This document shows positions 28,688-38,203 of a DNA stretch of 64,000 bases, one piece after another (within the stretch, counting starts at the first letter, position 1; each line of letters begins with the position of its first letter). The notes beneath the pieces were generated by a model, which worked only from the letters and a program-made list of their open reading frames with translations, did no database searches and was not told the DNA's origin. The translations under genes and the position numbers were made by a program. This DNA is from Nitrospira sp. (GTDB taxonomy: Bacteria; Nitrospirota; Nitrospiria; Nitrospirales; Nitrospiraceae). The stretch covers positions 186,001 through 250,000 of the forward strand of contig JAVYIN010000002.1 of the NCBI GenBank assembly GCA_035968315.1, given 5' to 3'.

Positions 28688-29059
28688 TTACTCTCCCGCT
28701 ACGGCAAGAAGCTCGACGCCCCCAGTCCAGCAGCGGGCGGGCTGTTCCAGGATCGGCGCATGTTTTCTGACGAAGCGGCTCAATCTCGCCTGATCGCCCT
28801 GAGAGGACCGAATAAACTCAAGCCCCACGAGATTCCCCTCCGCACGCCGTACCACTGCCAGCAGGATGTTCAGGGGCGCTGCTCGGTCAGGCAAAAACAG
28901 GCGCATCCGGATATAGTCCCCAATCTTCATCGCCTCAGGACTTTCCATGAGACAGCCGGGAAGCGACACATCGATCACCCGGCCTTCCCCGATCACTCCA
29001 TTCCCGGCAAACATCACGTCACAGGCGACCGGAATCCGCTCACTATACCGTTGTTCCAT
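28688..29059 (-). CDS. PilZ domain protein
   Basis: 123 residues. The N-terminal part has an Arg-containing segment (RYSERIPV) and the D-x-S-x-x-G motif in VIDVSLPGCLME, the two halves of a c-di-GMP-binding PilZ site, followed by a beta-barrel-like GDYIRMRLFLP..EGNLVGLEFI. It likely responds to cyclic di-GMP. The output partner is not evident. It stands alone between rnpB and the M48 gene. Confidence 0.85.
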   Translation of the reverse strand: MEQRYSERIPVACDVMFAGNGVIGEGRVIDVSLPGCLMESPEAMKIGDYIRMRLFLPDRAAPLNILLAVVRRAEGNLVGLEFIRSSQGDQARLSRFVRKHAPILEQPARCWTGGVELLAVAGE

Positions 29060-29217
29060 AAGCGCCCCCTACCTTTGTGATGCGCAACTCTCTCACAATA
29101 GGCAGTCCATGCCTACTCTTCAGAAGAGGTGCCCACGCACCTCATTTGTAGGGAGAACCTTTGCCTCGCACGATAGAGAGCGAGACAATAGAGAACATTC
29201 GACACGAACCGATCTAG
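29060..29217. other. Intergenic gap with small hairpins
   Basis: 158 bases with inverted repeats such as GAGGTG/CACCTC near 29125-29142, possibly a terminator for the M48 gene. No gene seen. Confidence 0.4.
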
Positions 29218-30087
29218 TTATCGCCCCCCAATCATGGGCAATAGTGAAGCAGACACCGGTTGTTTCGCCTGGTATATGGCCAGAGCTTCCGGCATCCACT
29301 TTTTGAGCTGCTGGATCCTGGTTTCGTGTCCCGGATGAGTCGACAGAAATTCTGCTGGCCCACCGCCGGCGGACAATTGCGCCATGCGCTCCCACAAGCC
29401 GACAGACTCCCGCGGGTCATACCCGGCATCGGCGGCAAGGAGAATGCCGATATAATCCGCCTCCGACTCATGCTTCCGGCTAAACGGCAACAATACCCCG
29501 ACCTGCGCGCCGGCCCCCAAGGCCGCCATCGCCGCCTGTGACAACATCCCCCCTTCACCACTTATCCCCGCCACGGCCTCCGCCACTTGCAAGGCCGCAT
29601 TCGTCAACTGCCCCTGGCTCATCCGTTCCGCTCCGTGACGAGCCAGCGCATGGACAACTTCATGCCCCAGCACAGCAGCCAATCCGGCCTCCGTCTTGGC
29701 GACCGGGAAAATGCCCGTATAGACCGCAATCTTTCCCCCGGGCAACGCAAACGCATTCATCGTCTTGTCGTCCTTGATCACCGTCACTTCCCACTGAAAC
29801 TGCTGGGCCATCTCGGCGTACTTCGACCGCTTGGCCGCCTCGATAATGCGAGCCGCCACCCGCTTCACCGGCTCGATCTCACGAGGGTCTTGCGATTGCC
29901 GCATCTTGGGATCGCTCTTGACCTGCTGATAGGCCTGCGCCCCCATCGTCATTTCCTCCGCCACTGACGTCATGACTAACTGCTGCCGGCCGGTATAGGG
30001 ATTCGTCTCACAACCAGCCACACTCCACAAGACACACCAGAGCATACCGGCCAGCACCAGCCTCATCCTATTCGCGCGATGCCTCAT
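29218..30087 (-). CDS. M48 family metallopeptidase, lipoprotein
   Basis: 289 residues from the ATG at 30087, which has GAGGG 7 bases upstream. The lipobox LWSVAGC gives a lipid-anchored mature protein beginning CETNPYTGR, typical of the LoiP/YggG-like group. The zinc protease motif is GHEVVHALARHGAER (HExxH) with the distal Glu region HESEADYIGILLAADAGYDP. Probably an outer-membrane or periplasmic quality-control protease. Divergent from the RNase HIII gene. Confidence 0.93.
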   Translation of the reverse strand: MRHRANRMRLVLAGMLWCVLWSVAGCETNPYTGRQQLVMTSVAEEMTMGAQAYQQVKSDPKMRQSQDPREIEPVKRVAARIIEAAKRSKYAEMAQQFQWEVTVIKDDKTMNAFALPGGKIAVYTGIFPVAKTEAGLAAVLGHEVVHALARHGAERMSQGQLTNAALQVAEAVAGISGEGGMLSQAAMAALGAGAQVGVLLPFSRKHESEADYIGILLAADAGYDPRESVGLWERMAQLSAGGGPAEFLSTHPGHETRIQQLKKWMPEALAIYQAKQPVSASLLPMIGGR

Positions 30088-30131
30088 ATTCCGTCCCTCA
30101 TCATATCGGCGCACAAATTGACCGCTGCCTC

Positions 30132-30851
30132 ATGCATTCGTTACATTACCGCGCCGGCACAAGTGTTTTCCACCGGGAGCGACGCGTGACCTCTCCAGCC
30201 CATACCGCCCCGTCGATCGAACGCATCGGCATCGATGAATCAGGGAAGGGTGACTATTTTGGCCCGCTGGTCATCGCCGCCGTCTTCGTCAATGCGACGA
30301 CCCAAGGCGAACTGGCCCTTATGCAGGTGCGGGACAGCAAGAAGATTTCCGATGGCAGAATTCTCGAGATGGCGCCGGACATCAAAACAATCTGCCCGCA
30401 TAGCATCGTCGCCATCGGCCCGCAGAAATACAATGAGTTGTATGCGAAGATTAAGAATTTGAATCGCTTGCTGGCCTGGGGCCATGCGCGGGCGCTGGAG
30501 AATCTGCTGGATCAAGTGTCCTGCGAACGGGCGATTGCCGATCAGTTCGGAGACGAACGGCTCATCCTGAACGCCCTTCAAGACAAGGGACGGAAGATTG
30601 TCCTGGAGCAACGAACCAAAGCCGAATCCGACATCGCCGTGGCCGCCGCTTCCATTCTGGCACGTGCGGAATTCCTGCTGCGCCTGAAGCGGCTATCGGA
30701 TGAGGTCGGGACAACGCTGCCGAAAGGGGCCTCACCGGCCGTGGAACTTGCCGCAAAGATGGTCATCAAGAAACACGGAAAAGACCGGCTCGAAACCGTG
30801 GCGAAGCTGCACTTCAAGACCACACAAGCCGTCCTGGCGGGATTGGCTTAA
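30132..30851 (+). CDS. rnhC: Ribonuclease HIII-like protein lacking the N-terminal substrate-binding domain
   Basis: 239 residues. The motif GIDESGKGDYFGPLVIAA carries the catalytic Asp-Glu pair in the RNase HIII form; further acidic sites are in VRDSKKIS and AESDIAVAAASILAR. It cleaves RNA in RNA/DNA hybrids. Bacillus RNase HIII is over 300 residues with an N-terminal TBP-like domain. Here the conserved core begins about 30 residues in, so that domain is missing. A GTG at 30186, closer to the core, is an alternative start. It converges on the zinc-ribbon gene, overlapping its end by 4 bases. Confidence 0.85.
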   Translation: MHSLHYRAGTSVFHRERRVTSPAHTAPSIERIGIDESGKGDYFGPLVIAAVFVNATTQGELALMQVRDSKKISDGRILEMAPDIKTICPHSIVAIGPQKYNELYAKIKNLNRLLAWGHARALENLLDQVSCERAIADQFGDERLILNALQDKGRKIVLEQRTKAESDIAVAAASILARAEFLLRLKRLSDEVGTTLPKGASPAVELAAKMVIKKHGKDRLETVAKLHFKTTQAVLAGLA

Positions 30852-31624
30852 ACCGATTCGCCGACTTCCAGATCTTTTTTCTTGGCTTCGCTCAACGCCG
30901 AGGGGGACTCGGTTGGGACCTCGCCTTCCCAGTAGAGCATCCGGCGGCAGTAGGGGCACACATGGAGATCGTCGGAGCGTTTGACCTGAGCGATCAATTG
31001 AGGCGGGATTTGCAAGCGGCACCCGGCGCACATGCCGTCGCGCACCGCGGCCAGCGCTTGCTCCTTCTTGGCCGTTTTGATCTGGTTATAGCGGGCAAGC
31101 AGGTTCTTATCGATCAACCCCGCCGCCTCGGCCTGCTGGGCTTCGAGCTTGGCTAACTCTTTTGCCAACACCTGATCCTGCTGATCAAGCACTTTTCTCT
31201 CTTCCGTAAAGATTTTCCTGGCTGCATCAGCTTTTTCTTGAGCTTCTTTGACCGTCTGTTGTAGCTGCTCGATCTTTTCCATCGAGAGGAGAATCTTTTC
31301 TTCAAACTCCCCCCGCTTCTTATTCGCCAACTCGATCTCGAACAGATGCGCCTGATATTCCTTGTTGGTTTTCAAGCTTGCGGCATGCGACTTCATCTTC
31401 TCGGTCTGCGCCTCGTGCGCTTCCAGATCTTTTTCATGCCCACGGCGCTCTTTGACGAGGGCCTCGACCGCTGACTGCGTTTCAGTGAGAAGCTGGGTCT
31501 GTTCGAGTAGCGGCGCTTCGGCCAGACTGAGGCGTTCAGGAATTTTTCGGCGCTGATCTTTGATCTCCATGATGCGGAGATCAAGTTTTTGCAGGGCGAT
31601 CAGAGGAAATAGTTTCTGGCTCAA
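30848..31624 (-). CDS. Zinc-ribbon coiled-coil protein (C4-type, DUF164-like)
   Basis: 258 residues starting at TTG (31624), with AAGGAG 4 bases upstream. Residues about 30-180 form a long coiled coil rich in Glu, Lys and Gln. The C-terminus has a zinc ribbon with paired CAGC and CPYC and a conserved ARYNQIKTAKKEQALAAV segment before it. Relatives include Helicobacter HP0958/FlgZ, which binds mRNA and RpoN, and Chlamydia CdsZ. The function here is unknown. It lies just downstream of a tRNA gene on the same strand. Confidence 0.85.
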   Translation of the reverse strand: MSQKLFPLIALQKLDLRIMEIKDQRRKIPERLSLAEAPLLEQTQLLTETQSAVEALVKERRGHEKDLEAHEAQTEKMKSHAASLKTNKEYQAHLFEIELANKKRGEFEEKILLSMEKIEQLQQTVKEAQEKADAARKIFTEERKVLDQQDQVLAKELAKLEAQQAEAAGLIDKNLLARYNQIKTAKKEQALAAVRDGMCAGCRLQIPPQLIAQVKRSDDLHVCPYCRRMLYWEGEVPTESPSALSEAKKKDLEVGESV

Positions 31625-31686
31625 CGGACTCCTTTATACTGCATGCAGGCAATCACTGCCCGCCATGCGCAAGAACCTCTCCCATG

Positions 31687-31763
31687 TGGTGGGCCCACTA
31701 GGACTTGAACCTAGGACCAGCTGATTATGAGTCAGCCGCTCTAACCACCTGAGCTATGGGCCC
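31687..31763 (-). tRNA. tRNA with CAU anticodon (tRNA-Ile2 favoured, elongator tRNA-Met possible)
   Basis: 77 nt including an encoded 3' CCA. Acceptor GGGCCCA pairs with TGGGCCC, discriminator A. The D arm is GCTCAGGTGGTTAGAGC, the anticodon arm GCTGA-CTCATAA-TCAGC, and the T arm CTAGG-TTCAAGT-CCTAG. CAU can be elongator Met or lysidine-modified Ile2. The variable loop and T arm resemble E. coli Ile2 more than elongator Met, but this is a judgement. Confidence 0.93.
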
Positions 31764-31820
31764 CATCAGGTGTACCCAGAATACCCACACGGCCCGCAGA
31801 GAGCCGACGGCAAGTAGTCG

Positions 31821-31849
31821 ATTCTAGGCCGCCCCCCACCCGGAGTCAA
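31821..31849 (-). promoter_or_regulatory. Promoter of the CAU tRNA
   Basis: TTGACT (31844-31849) and TAGAAT (31821-31826) with a 17-base spacer on the minus strand, both 5/6 to consensus, about 58 bases before the tRNA. The zinc-ribbon gene may be on the same transcript. Confidence 0.65.
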
Positions 31850-31877
31850 ATCGGACTGTACCCGGCAGTGCATCCGG

Positions 31878-33692
31878 CTACAGCGTTTCGACGAAGCTGC
31901 GCAACTTCTTGCTGCGGCTCGGATGGCGCAACTTGCGCAGGGCCTTGGCTTCGATCTGGCGAATGCGCTCGCGCGTCACCTCGAAATCCTGCCCGACTTC
32001 TTCCAGCGTATGGTCCGTCGCTTCGCCGATCCCGAACCGCTTCCGCAGAACTTTTTCTTCGCGCGGCGTCAGCGTCTCCAGCGCACTGTTGATCTGGCGC
32101 TGCAAGTCGTACCGGATCGCGGCTTCCAGCGGAGACACCGCCTTCTTATCCTCGATAAAGTCGCCCAAATGGCTGTCTTCTTCTTCACCGATCGGCGTCT
32201 CCAGCGAAATCGGCTCACGCGCAATCTTCAAAATCTTTCGCACCTTGTCGAGCGGCAGATCCATCCGCTCGGCGATTTCCTCCGGAAGGGGCTCGCGCCC
32301 AAGCTTCTGCACCAGATGGCGGGACGTCCGGATCAATTTATTGATCGTCTCGATCATGTGCACCGGAATGCGGATCGTGCGCGCCTGGTCCGCGATGGCC
32401 CGCGTGATCGCCTGGCGAATCCACCAGGTCGCATAGGTGCTGAACTTGTACCCGCGCTTGTACTCGAACTTATCGACCGCCTTCATCAGGCCAATATTGC
32501 CCTCCTGAATGAGGTCGAGGAACTGCAAGCCGCGGTTGGTGTACTTTTTCGCGATGCTCACGACCAGACGCAGATTGGCTTCGACAAGCTCCGCTTTCCC
32601 GCGCTTGACCTTTTCTTCCGCCACGTCGAGATGCTTGACCGCATCCTTGATCTCGTCAGCCGACACCAGCGCTTCTTCGGTTTCCAGCTGGCGGATGCGC
32701 GCCTTGGCCGCCTGATAGACCTTCTTGATGTCGTTCAGCGTGTCTTCGGACACGCCGGCCCGCCGCTTGACGGCCAGAAAATCCGGCCGCGTCCGGCACA
32801 TCTTCTTCAGCAATTCGGCGCCGGCTTCCCCGCCGACTCCGATGCGCCGCTGGCAGCTCGCCACTTCGCGCTCGGCCATGCGGAATTGCACCGCCAGGTC
32901 GCGCACCCGCTGCACCATGCGGTCCTTCAACACCCCGTGCAGATTGACGGACTCGATCTTGTCCACCACCTGCTGGCGCGCCACATCGAACTGCTTCTTG
33001 AATTGCTTCTGCTTGACCGGGTCGCTTCCGATCGTCTTGCCCTTTTCGGCCAGAGCCTTCAACGCCAGCGACACCTTGCGCACGGCATTCAACGCATCCA
33101 GCGTCTTGACCCGCAGTTCCTCATAATCCCGTTCGACCGGCTGCTCTTCGTCGAAATCTTCTTCCGTTTCCTGCACCGGCACGATTTCACGGACATCGAT
33201 CTTGGCATCCTTCAGCTGATCCCGCAGGGCCAGGACGAACTCGATCGTCATCGGCATGCCGTAGATGACCGAGGCTATGTCCTTCTTCCCCTCCTCGATG
33301 CGCTTGGCGATCTCGATTTCCCCTTCGCGGCTCAGCAGCGCGACACTGCCCATCTCTTTCAGATAGAGCCGCACCGGGTCGTCCGTCCGGCTGAGCGCGC
33401 CCGGCGTAAGATCGATCGGCTTTTCGTTTTCTTCGTCACTCTCCGCCTCGGCTTCTTCGCTCTCGTCACCGGCATCCTCGCGCTCGGTCGTCTTCTGAGC
33501 CCGTTCGCCTTCCGGCGCATCCACAATCTCGATGTCCATTTCCCCGAACATCGTCATGATGCTCCCGAACTGGTCGGACGAGACCACTTCCGCCGGCAGG
33601 GTGTTGTTCAATTCGTCGTAAGTCAGAAAGCCCTTTTCTTTCCCGATCGAGATGAGCTTTTTGACCTCGCCGAGCAACTCTTGTTTCGGCAT
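31878..33692 (-). CDS. rpoD: Primary sigma factor RpoD (sigma-70)
   Basis: 604 residues. Region 1.1 ([19 protein letters not shown]), region 1.2 ([20 protein letters not shown]), an acidic insert, region 2 ([33 protein letters not shown]), region 3 ([14 protein letters not shown]) and region 4.2 helix-turn-helix ([20 protein letters not shown]). This is the complete housekeeping layout, consistent with the TTGACA/TATAAT promoters in the window. The gene lies 2 bases after the dnaG stop, with AAGGAG before the ATG: the classic dnaG-rpoD pair. Confidence 0.98.
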   Translation of the reverse strand: MPKQELLGEVKKLISIGKEKGFLTYDELNNTLPAEVVSSDQFGSIMTMFGEMDIEIVDAPEGERAQKTTEREDAGDESEEAEAESDEENEKPIDLTPGALSRTDDPVRLYLKEMGSVALLSREGEIEIAKRIEEGKKDIASVIYGMPMTIEFVLALRDQLKDAKIDVREIVPVQETEEDFDEEQPVERDYEELRVKTLDALNAVRKVSLALKALAEKGKTIGSDPVKQKQFKKQFDVARQQVVDKIESVNLHGVLKDRMVQRVRDLAVQFRMAEREVASCQRRIGVGGEAGAELLKKMCRTRPDFLAVKRRAGVSEDTLNDIKKVYQAAKARIRQLETEEALVSADEIKDAVKHLDVAEEKVKRGKAELVEANLRLVVSIAKKYTNRGLQFLDLIQEGNIGLMKAVDKFEYKRGYKFSTYATWWIRQAITRAIADQARTIRIPVHMIETINKLIRTSRHLVQKLGREPLPEEIAERMDLPLDKVRKILKIAREPISLETPIGEEEDSHLGDFIEDKKAVSPLEAAIRYDLQRQINSALETLTPREEKVLRKRFGIGEATDHTLEEVGQDFEVTRERIRQIEAKALRKLRHPSRSKKLRSFVETL

Positions 33693-33694
33693 AG

Positions 33695-35518
33695 CTACTC
33701 CTTAACCAATGAAACTGTGCCGGCGACTGGCGTGCCGGCTTTCCGCATCCGCAATTCATTCACTTGCAGGTTGATCGACCGCACATCCTCCGACCGGCCT
33801 TCCCGCTCGGCCGTCTTCAGCCGGGCGATCAAGTCGCGCATGACCCCTTCCGCCCGCTTCCGATCCAACTGATCCAGACAATCCTTGATGTGGGCCGACA
33901 CATCGTCGAAATGTTCTTCACGCAGCGATAATTCCGTCGCCAGGGCGCCGCAATCCGGATCGTCCAACACCGCATCGAGCAGCGCGCGGATGCCGATCCG
34001 GCCATCCAACCCCACATGTCCGAGCGCGAGCTCCGCTAATTTCCGGCAGGCAGGAACGGAAAATAGTTCCGGGTTGAGCCGGCGAACATCGGCTGGCGCC
34101 AGCTTGCCATGCAAGAGCATGAACGCCAAGTCTCGCTCCTCCGGGACGTTCTTAAAGACCGGCACCGCCTTAGGCGGAATCGCCGCGGCACTCGCAACTT
34201 TTTTCTGCTCCGCCACCAATGCCGGATACCGCTCGATCAGCCGTTGCTGGCTGATGCCCAGCCGCTCGGCCACGACGCGGATCCGCTCCTCGCGCTCGAT
34301 GGGATGCTCGCTCTTTTGGAGGATGCGGAGAATTTCATCAACACTCCGGATGCGCCCTTCCAGCGACCCGGCCTCCGCGGCCTTCACACTATGTTCCAAT
34401 GCATAATCCAACAGGCTCGGCGCGGCCGCTTCCAGCCGCGCAAACGCGTCCACGCCTGCTTTGCGCACATAGGTATCCGGATCGTCGCCGGACGGAAGCG
34501 TCACCACCTTCACGCCCAGCCCGCTGTTCACAAACAAATCCAGCCCCCGCAACGCCGCGCGCACCCCGGCCGCATCGGGATCGAACAGCAACACCACATT
34601 GGAGGCAAACCGCCGGAGGGCCTGAATGTGCTCCGGCGTCAACGCCGTACCCAACGTCGCGACGGTCTGGACAATCCCGGCTTGGTGGAGCGCAATCGCG
34701 TCGAAATACCCTTCCACCACAATGACGGTCTTCGTCCTGGCGATCGCCTCCCGCGCCTGATCGAACGCAAAAAGCGTCAGCCCTTTCTTGAATAACGGTG
34801 TATCGGGGGAGTTGAGATACTTGGGCGTTCCATCGCCGAGCGTCCGCCCGCCGAACCCCACCACGCGCTTGCGGAGATCCACGATGGGAAACATGACCCG
34901 CGACCGAAACCGGTCGTAGAATCCCGTCGCCCCGTTGCCGGCCTGGTCCCGCGCAATCGTCAAACCAGCCGCCGCCAAGTCGCCCGACGTAAAGCCTTGC
35001 TGGGTGAGCGCCTTGATCAGCCCTTCCCACTCGCCCAAAGCCACGCCGATCTTAAATTGCACAATCGTCGCCGGTTCAATCCCGCGTTCGGCGAGGTAGC
35101 GCCGTGCGTCTTCGCCGGCCTTCGCCTCGTGCAGATTCTTGTGAAACCACGCCGACGCCGCCTGATTCACCTGCTCGATCCGGGCGAACTGCGCCGTCTG
35201 CGGATTGAACCCCGCCTGCTCCTGAACCTCGACCCCCACCTTCCGTCCGAGCTCACGCACCACCTCCGGAAAGCTCGAGCCGGTAATCCGGGTGAGAAAG
35301 GCAAAGACATTGCCGCCGGCCCCACAGCCAAAACAATGAAAAATCTGCTTCGAGGGACTGACCGTAAAGGATGGACTTTTCTCTTGATGAAACGGACAGA
35401 GCCCTTTCAGATTCTGCCCCGCCTTCGTGAGCGACACATGGTGCCCGACGATATCGGCGATATCGGCACGATCCCGAATCTGGTTGATGATATCGTCAGA
35501 AATCAGGCCTCGGCCCAC
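33695..35518 (-). CDS. dnaG: DNA primase
   Basis: 607 residues from GTG at 35518, chosen because the N-terminus then matches E. coli DnaG in length before the conserved helix. GTG at 35551 is the alternative. The zinc-binding CHC2 motif runs CPFH..CFGC. The Toprim catalytic core has [17 protein letters not shown] and the acidic [16 protein letters not shown]-terminal helicase-binding region follows. It makes RNA primers at the replication fork. In an operon with rpoD. Confidence 0.96.
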   Translation of the reverse strand: MGRGLISDDIINQIRDRADIADIVGHHVSLTKAGQNLKGLCPFHQEKSPSFTVSPSKQIFHCFGCGAGGNVFAFLTRITGSSFPEVVRELGRKVGVEVQEQAGFNPQTAQFARIEQVNQAASAWFHKNLHEAKAGEDARRYLAERGIEPATIVQFKIGVALGEWEGLIKALTQQGFTSGDLAAAGLTIARDQAGNGATGFYDRFRSRVMFPIVDLRKRVVGFGGRTLGDGTPKYLNSPDTPLFKKGLTLFAFDQAREAIARTKTVIVVEGYFDAIALHQAGIVQTVATLGTALTPEHIQALRRFASNVVLLFDPDAAGVRAALRGLDLFVNSGLGVKVVTLPSGDDPDTYVRKAGVDAFARLEAAAPSLLDYALEHSVKAAEAGSLEGRIRSVDEILRILQKSEHPIEREERIRVVAERLGISQQRLIERYPALVAEQKKVASAAAIPPKAVPVFKNVPEERDLAFMLLHGKLAPADVRRLNPELFSVPACRKLAELALGHVGLDGRIGIRALLDAVLDDPDCGALATELSLREEHFDDVSAHIKDCLDQLDRKRAEGVMRDLIARLKTAEREGRSEDVRSINLQVNELRMRKAGTPVAGTVSLVKE

Positions 35519-35641
35519 GAGAGTCGTCGCTCCTACACACCCGTCAGGCACGACCGGACGAGTCGGTTAACAAAAGTCGGATGAATCGATCGATCAGGGT
35601 ATCAGACAGCCGGAAAGTCTGTCAATTCAGCGGAGGGAACG

Positions 35642-35986
35642 TCAGCCTGGAGGCCAGCCTAAATGTCTGCCCCCAAGTACATGAAAATGCAGATGAAACA
35701 CGGATTGCCCACCATCGCGACCAGTATTCGCCACAATGCGATAGCCGGATTCGGCCAGCCCTTTGTCTGTCGCCACCTTTCGGCAGGTCAACAGGAGCTG
35801 TCCCAGCAGCGCCTGATCCGCCTCACCGAGCTCTTGGACCGCCGCCACATGCCGTTTGGGAATCACCAGCGTGTGGACCGGCGCCTGCGGCGTAATGTCG
35901 TCGAACGCGAGCGTGTGTTCATCCTGATACACAAGCTTGGCAGGGATAGTCCCTTCCACGATCCGGCAAAAGATGCAGGTACTCAC
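35642..35986 (-). CDS. HIT family nucleotide-binding protein
   Basis: 114 residues from GTG at 35986, preceded by AAGGAGG. The histidine-triad motif is VFHLHFHVLGG near the C-terminus, and the N-terminus CIFCRIVEGTIPAKLVYQDE is that of HINT/Hit-type purine nucleoside phosphoramidases. It is the last gene of the second his segment, 13 bases after hisIE. Confidence 0.93.
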   Translation of the reverse strand: MSTCIFCRIVEGTIPAKLVYQDEHTLAFDDITPQAPVHTLVIPKRHVAAVQELGEADQALLGQLLLTCRKVATDKGLAESGYRIVANTGRDGGQSVFHLHFHVLGGRHLGWPPG

Positions 35987-35999
35987 ACGTCCTCCTTGA

Positions 36000-36671
36000 C
36001 TACTTTTCAGGCCTGAGACCAGACTTCCCAAACCGCTTGGCGAGTTCCTCATAGATCGCGTGAAGCGGTACATCGTGATAGCCCAAGACCATCAACGTAT
36101 GGAAGAACAAGTCAGCCACTTCGTAGACGATCTCGTCCCGCTTGCCGCCCTTTGAAGCCAGGAGCACTTCCCCCGCCTCTTCCGCCACTTTTTTGAGGAT
36201 CTTATCCTGGCCTCCTTCAAACAGCTTCGTAGTGTAAGAGCCCGGCTGCGGATGGGCCTTGCGCGTCTCGAGGGTTCGAGCGATTGCCTCAAGAATGCCC
36301 CCCGCCGCGTCACTGGTCTTTTCCGACTCAATCCAGCCTTCCGGATCAATCGCGGTAAAGAAGCACGCCCGCTCACCCGTATGACAGGTTGGCCCGACCG
36401 GCTGCGCCTTCACCAGAATCGTATCGCGATCGCAATCGATGAACAGGCCTTTGACATGCAACTTATTGCCAGAGGTCTCACCCTTCTCCCAGAGCTTCTT
36501 GCGGGACCGGCTCCAGAAGTGGACGGATTTTGTGGCCAGCGTCTGGCTCAGCGCCTCCTGGTTCATATACCCGACCATCAGCACGGTCCCATCCAGCCAG
36601 TCTTGCACCACGGCCGGAATCAGTCCCTGCGCATCAAACGTGAACGTCGCTCCCGCGTCCTGTTGTCCCAT
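36000..36671 (-). CDS. hisIE: Bifunctional phosphoribosyl-AMP cyclohydrolase / phosphoribosyl-ATP pyrophosphatase
   Basis: 223 residues. The N-terminal HisI domain (about 1-125) has VLMVGYMNQEAL, the metal-binding DCDRD and CHTGERACFF. The C-terminal HisE domain (about 130-215) has KLFEGGQDKILKKVAEEAGE and EVADLFFHTLMVL. Together they catalyse steps 2 and 3 of histidine synthesis. It begins 4 bases after hisF. Confidence 0.97.
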   Translation of the reverse strand: MGQQDAGATFTFDAQGLIPAVVQDWLDGTVLMVGYMNQEALSQTLATKSVHFWSRSRKKLWEKGETSGNKLHVKGLFIDCDRDTILVKAQPVGPTCHTGERACFFTAIDPEGWIESEKTSDAAGGILEAIARTLETRKAHPQPGSYTTKLFEGGQDKILKKVAEEAGEVLLASKGGKRDEIVYEVADLFFHTLMVLGYHDVPLHAIYEELAKRFGKSGLRPEK

Positions 36672-36675
36672 CGCC

Positions 36676-37458
36676 TCACGCGGCCGGCACGGCTTGGTCC
36701 AGCCGAACCGGCACTCCTTTCTCTTTCAAAAATTGTTTGGCCTGCGGAATCGTATAGGTTCGAAAGTGGAATATCGATGCCGCCAGCACCGCATCGGCCT
36801 TGCCCGCCACAAACCCGTCATACAGATGCTCCAGCGTGCCCACGCCGCCTGAGGCGATGACCGGAATGGATACGCGCTCGGATACCGCCGCGGTGAGCGC
36901 CAGATCGTAGCCGGTCTGCTGGCCATCCTGGTCCATGCTCGTGAGCAGAATCTCGCCCGCGCCAAAGCGTTCCATTCGGCTGGCCCACTCGATCGCATCA
37001 AGGCCGGTTGTTTTCCGGCCTCCGTGCGTAAAGACTTCCCAGTGACCCGGCGTCCCCGCGCGCTTCGCGTCGATCGCCACGACAATGCATTGCGTGCCGA
37101 ACCGCTGCGCGGCCTCCCGCACGAACTCCGGCCGCTGCACCGCCGCCGTGTTGATGCTCACCTTGTCGGCCCCCGCATTCAGCAAGGCGCGAATATCGTC
37201 GAGCGTGCGCACGCCTCCGCCCACGGTCAGGGGCATGAAGACCCGTGCCGCCGTTCGCTCGACCACATCGAGAATCGTCTTCCGGTTTTCATGTGACGCC
37301 GTGATGTCGAGAAAGCACAACTCGTCCGCGCCTTCGCGATCGTAGGCCGTCGCGACTTCGACCGGATCGCCCGCATCGCGCAAATTGACGAAGCTGACGC
37401 CCTTCACCACACGGCCGTCTTTGACATCCAGACAGGGAATGATGCGTTTCGTCAGCAT
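36676..37458 (-). CDS. hisF: Imidazole glycerol phosphate synthase, cyclase subunit
   Basis: 260 residues from the ATG at 37458 ([20 protein letters not shown]), 2 bases after the hisA stop. The TIM barrel has catalytic Asp residues in LDVKDG and SMDQDG. It accepts ammonia from HisH and makes imidazole glycerol phosphate plus AICAR. An in-frame upstream extension overlapping hisA is not supported. Confidence 0.97.
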   Translation of the reverse strand: MLTKRIIPCLDVKDGRVVKGVSFVNLRDAGDPVEVATAYDREGADELCFLDITASHENRKTILDVVERTAARVFMPLTVGGGVRTLDDIRALLNAGADKVSINTAAVQRPEFVREAAQRFGTQCIVVAIDAKRAGTPGHWEVFTHGGRKTTGLDAIEWASRMERFGAGEILLTSMDQDGQQTGYDLALTAAVSERVSIPVIASGGVGTLEHLYDGFVAGKADAVLAASIFHFRTYTIPQAKQFLKEKGVPVRLDQAVPAA

Positions 37459-37460
37459 CG

Positions 37461-38180
37461 TTAACCAATCGCCTTCACGGCAGAGGCATAGTCCAGCTTG
37501 CCGTCGTAGAGGGCCTTGCCGACGATGGCGCCTTCGATGCGCGGGCCGAGCGATGCGACCGCCCGCAGATCCTCGACACGCGAAATCCCGCCCGAGGCAA
37601 TCACCGGAAACGACGAATGCTCCACGACCTCCCGCAGAGCCGGAATATTCGGCCCATCCAGCATCCCATCCCGTGCAATATCGGTATAGATCACCGCGCC
37701 TAACGCATAGCCGGACAGCTCTTTCAACAAGTCGATCGCCTTCGTATCGGACACCGCGGTCCAACCCTTCACCGCCACCTTGCCGTCACGCGCATCCAGC
37801 CCCAACACAATGCGGGTCGGAAATTCGTGACAGGCTTGCTCGAGAAACGCCCGATCCGTCAACGCCGCGGTGCCCAGCACGACGCGCGAGACCCCAGCCG
37901 TGAGATACCGGCGGACCGTGTCGATATTGCGAATACCGCCGCCGACCTGCACCTTCACACTGACCGTCGCGATCACCGACTGAATCTCAGGGAGATTGCG
38001 CGGTTCGCCCTCCACCGCGCCGTTGAGATCCACGACATGGATCAATCCCGCCCCCTGCTGTTGCCATTGCCGGGCCATCGCCGGCACATCGGTGGAATAG
38101 ACGGTCTCCGCCGCCATATCGCCCTGGCGAAGCCGCACACAGCGCCCGTCTTTCAAATCAATTGCTGGAATGACGATCAT
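37461..38180 (-). CDS. hisA: Phosphoribosylformimino-AICAR ribotide isomerase
   Basis: 239-residue TIM barrel, an internal-duplication homologue of HisF. The catalytic acids lie in [14 protein letters not shown] and in [10 protein letters not shown]; phosphate-binding loops are VGGGIRN and ASGGISR. Isomerises ProFAR to PRFAR in histidine synthesis. Sits between an unrelated lipoprotein gene and hisF. Confidence 0.97.
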   Translation of the reverse strand: MIVIPAIDLKDGRCVRLRQGDMAAETVYSTDVPAMARQWQQQGAGLIHVVDLNGAVEGEPRNLPEIQSVIATVSVKVQVGGGIRNIDTVRRYLTAGVSRVVLGTAALTDRAFLEQACHEFPTRIVLGLDARDGKVAVKGWTAVSDTKAIDLLKELSGYALGAVIYTDIARDGMLDGPNIPALREVVEHSSFPVIASGGISRVEDLRAVASLGPRIEGAIVGKALYDGKLDYASAVKAIG

Positions 38181-38203
38181 GAACGTTGTCCGCCCTTTCT
38201 CCG

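Noticed and set aside
31923-33872. 649-codon open frame antisense to rpoD
   Set aside because: Same codon-mirror effect. The rpoD domains are complete on the other strand and the antisense product has no recognisable motif.
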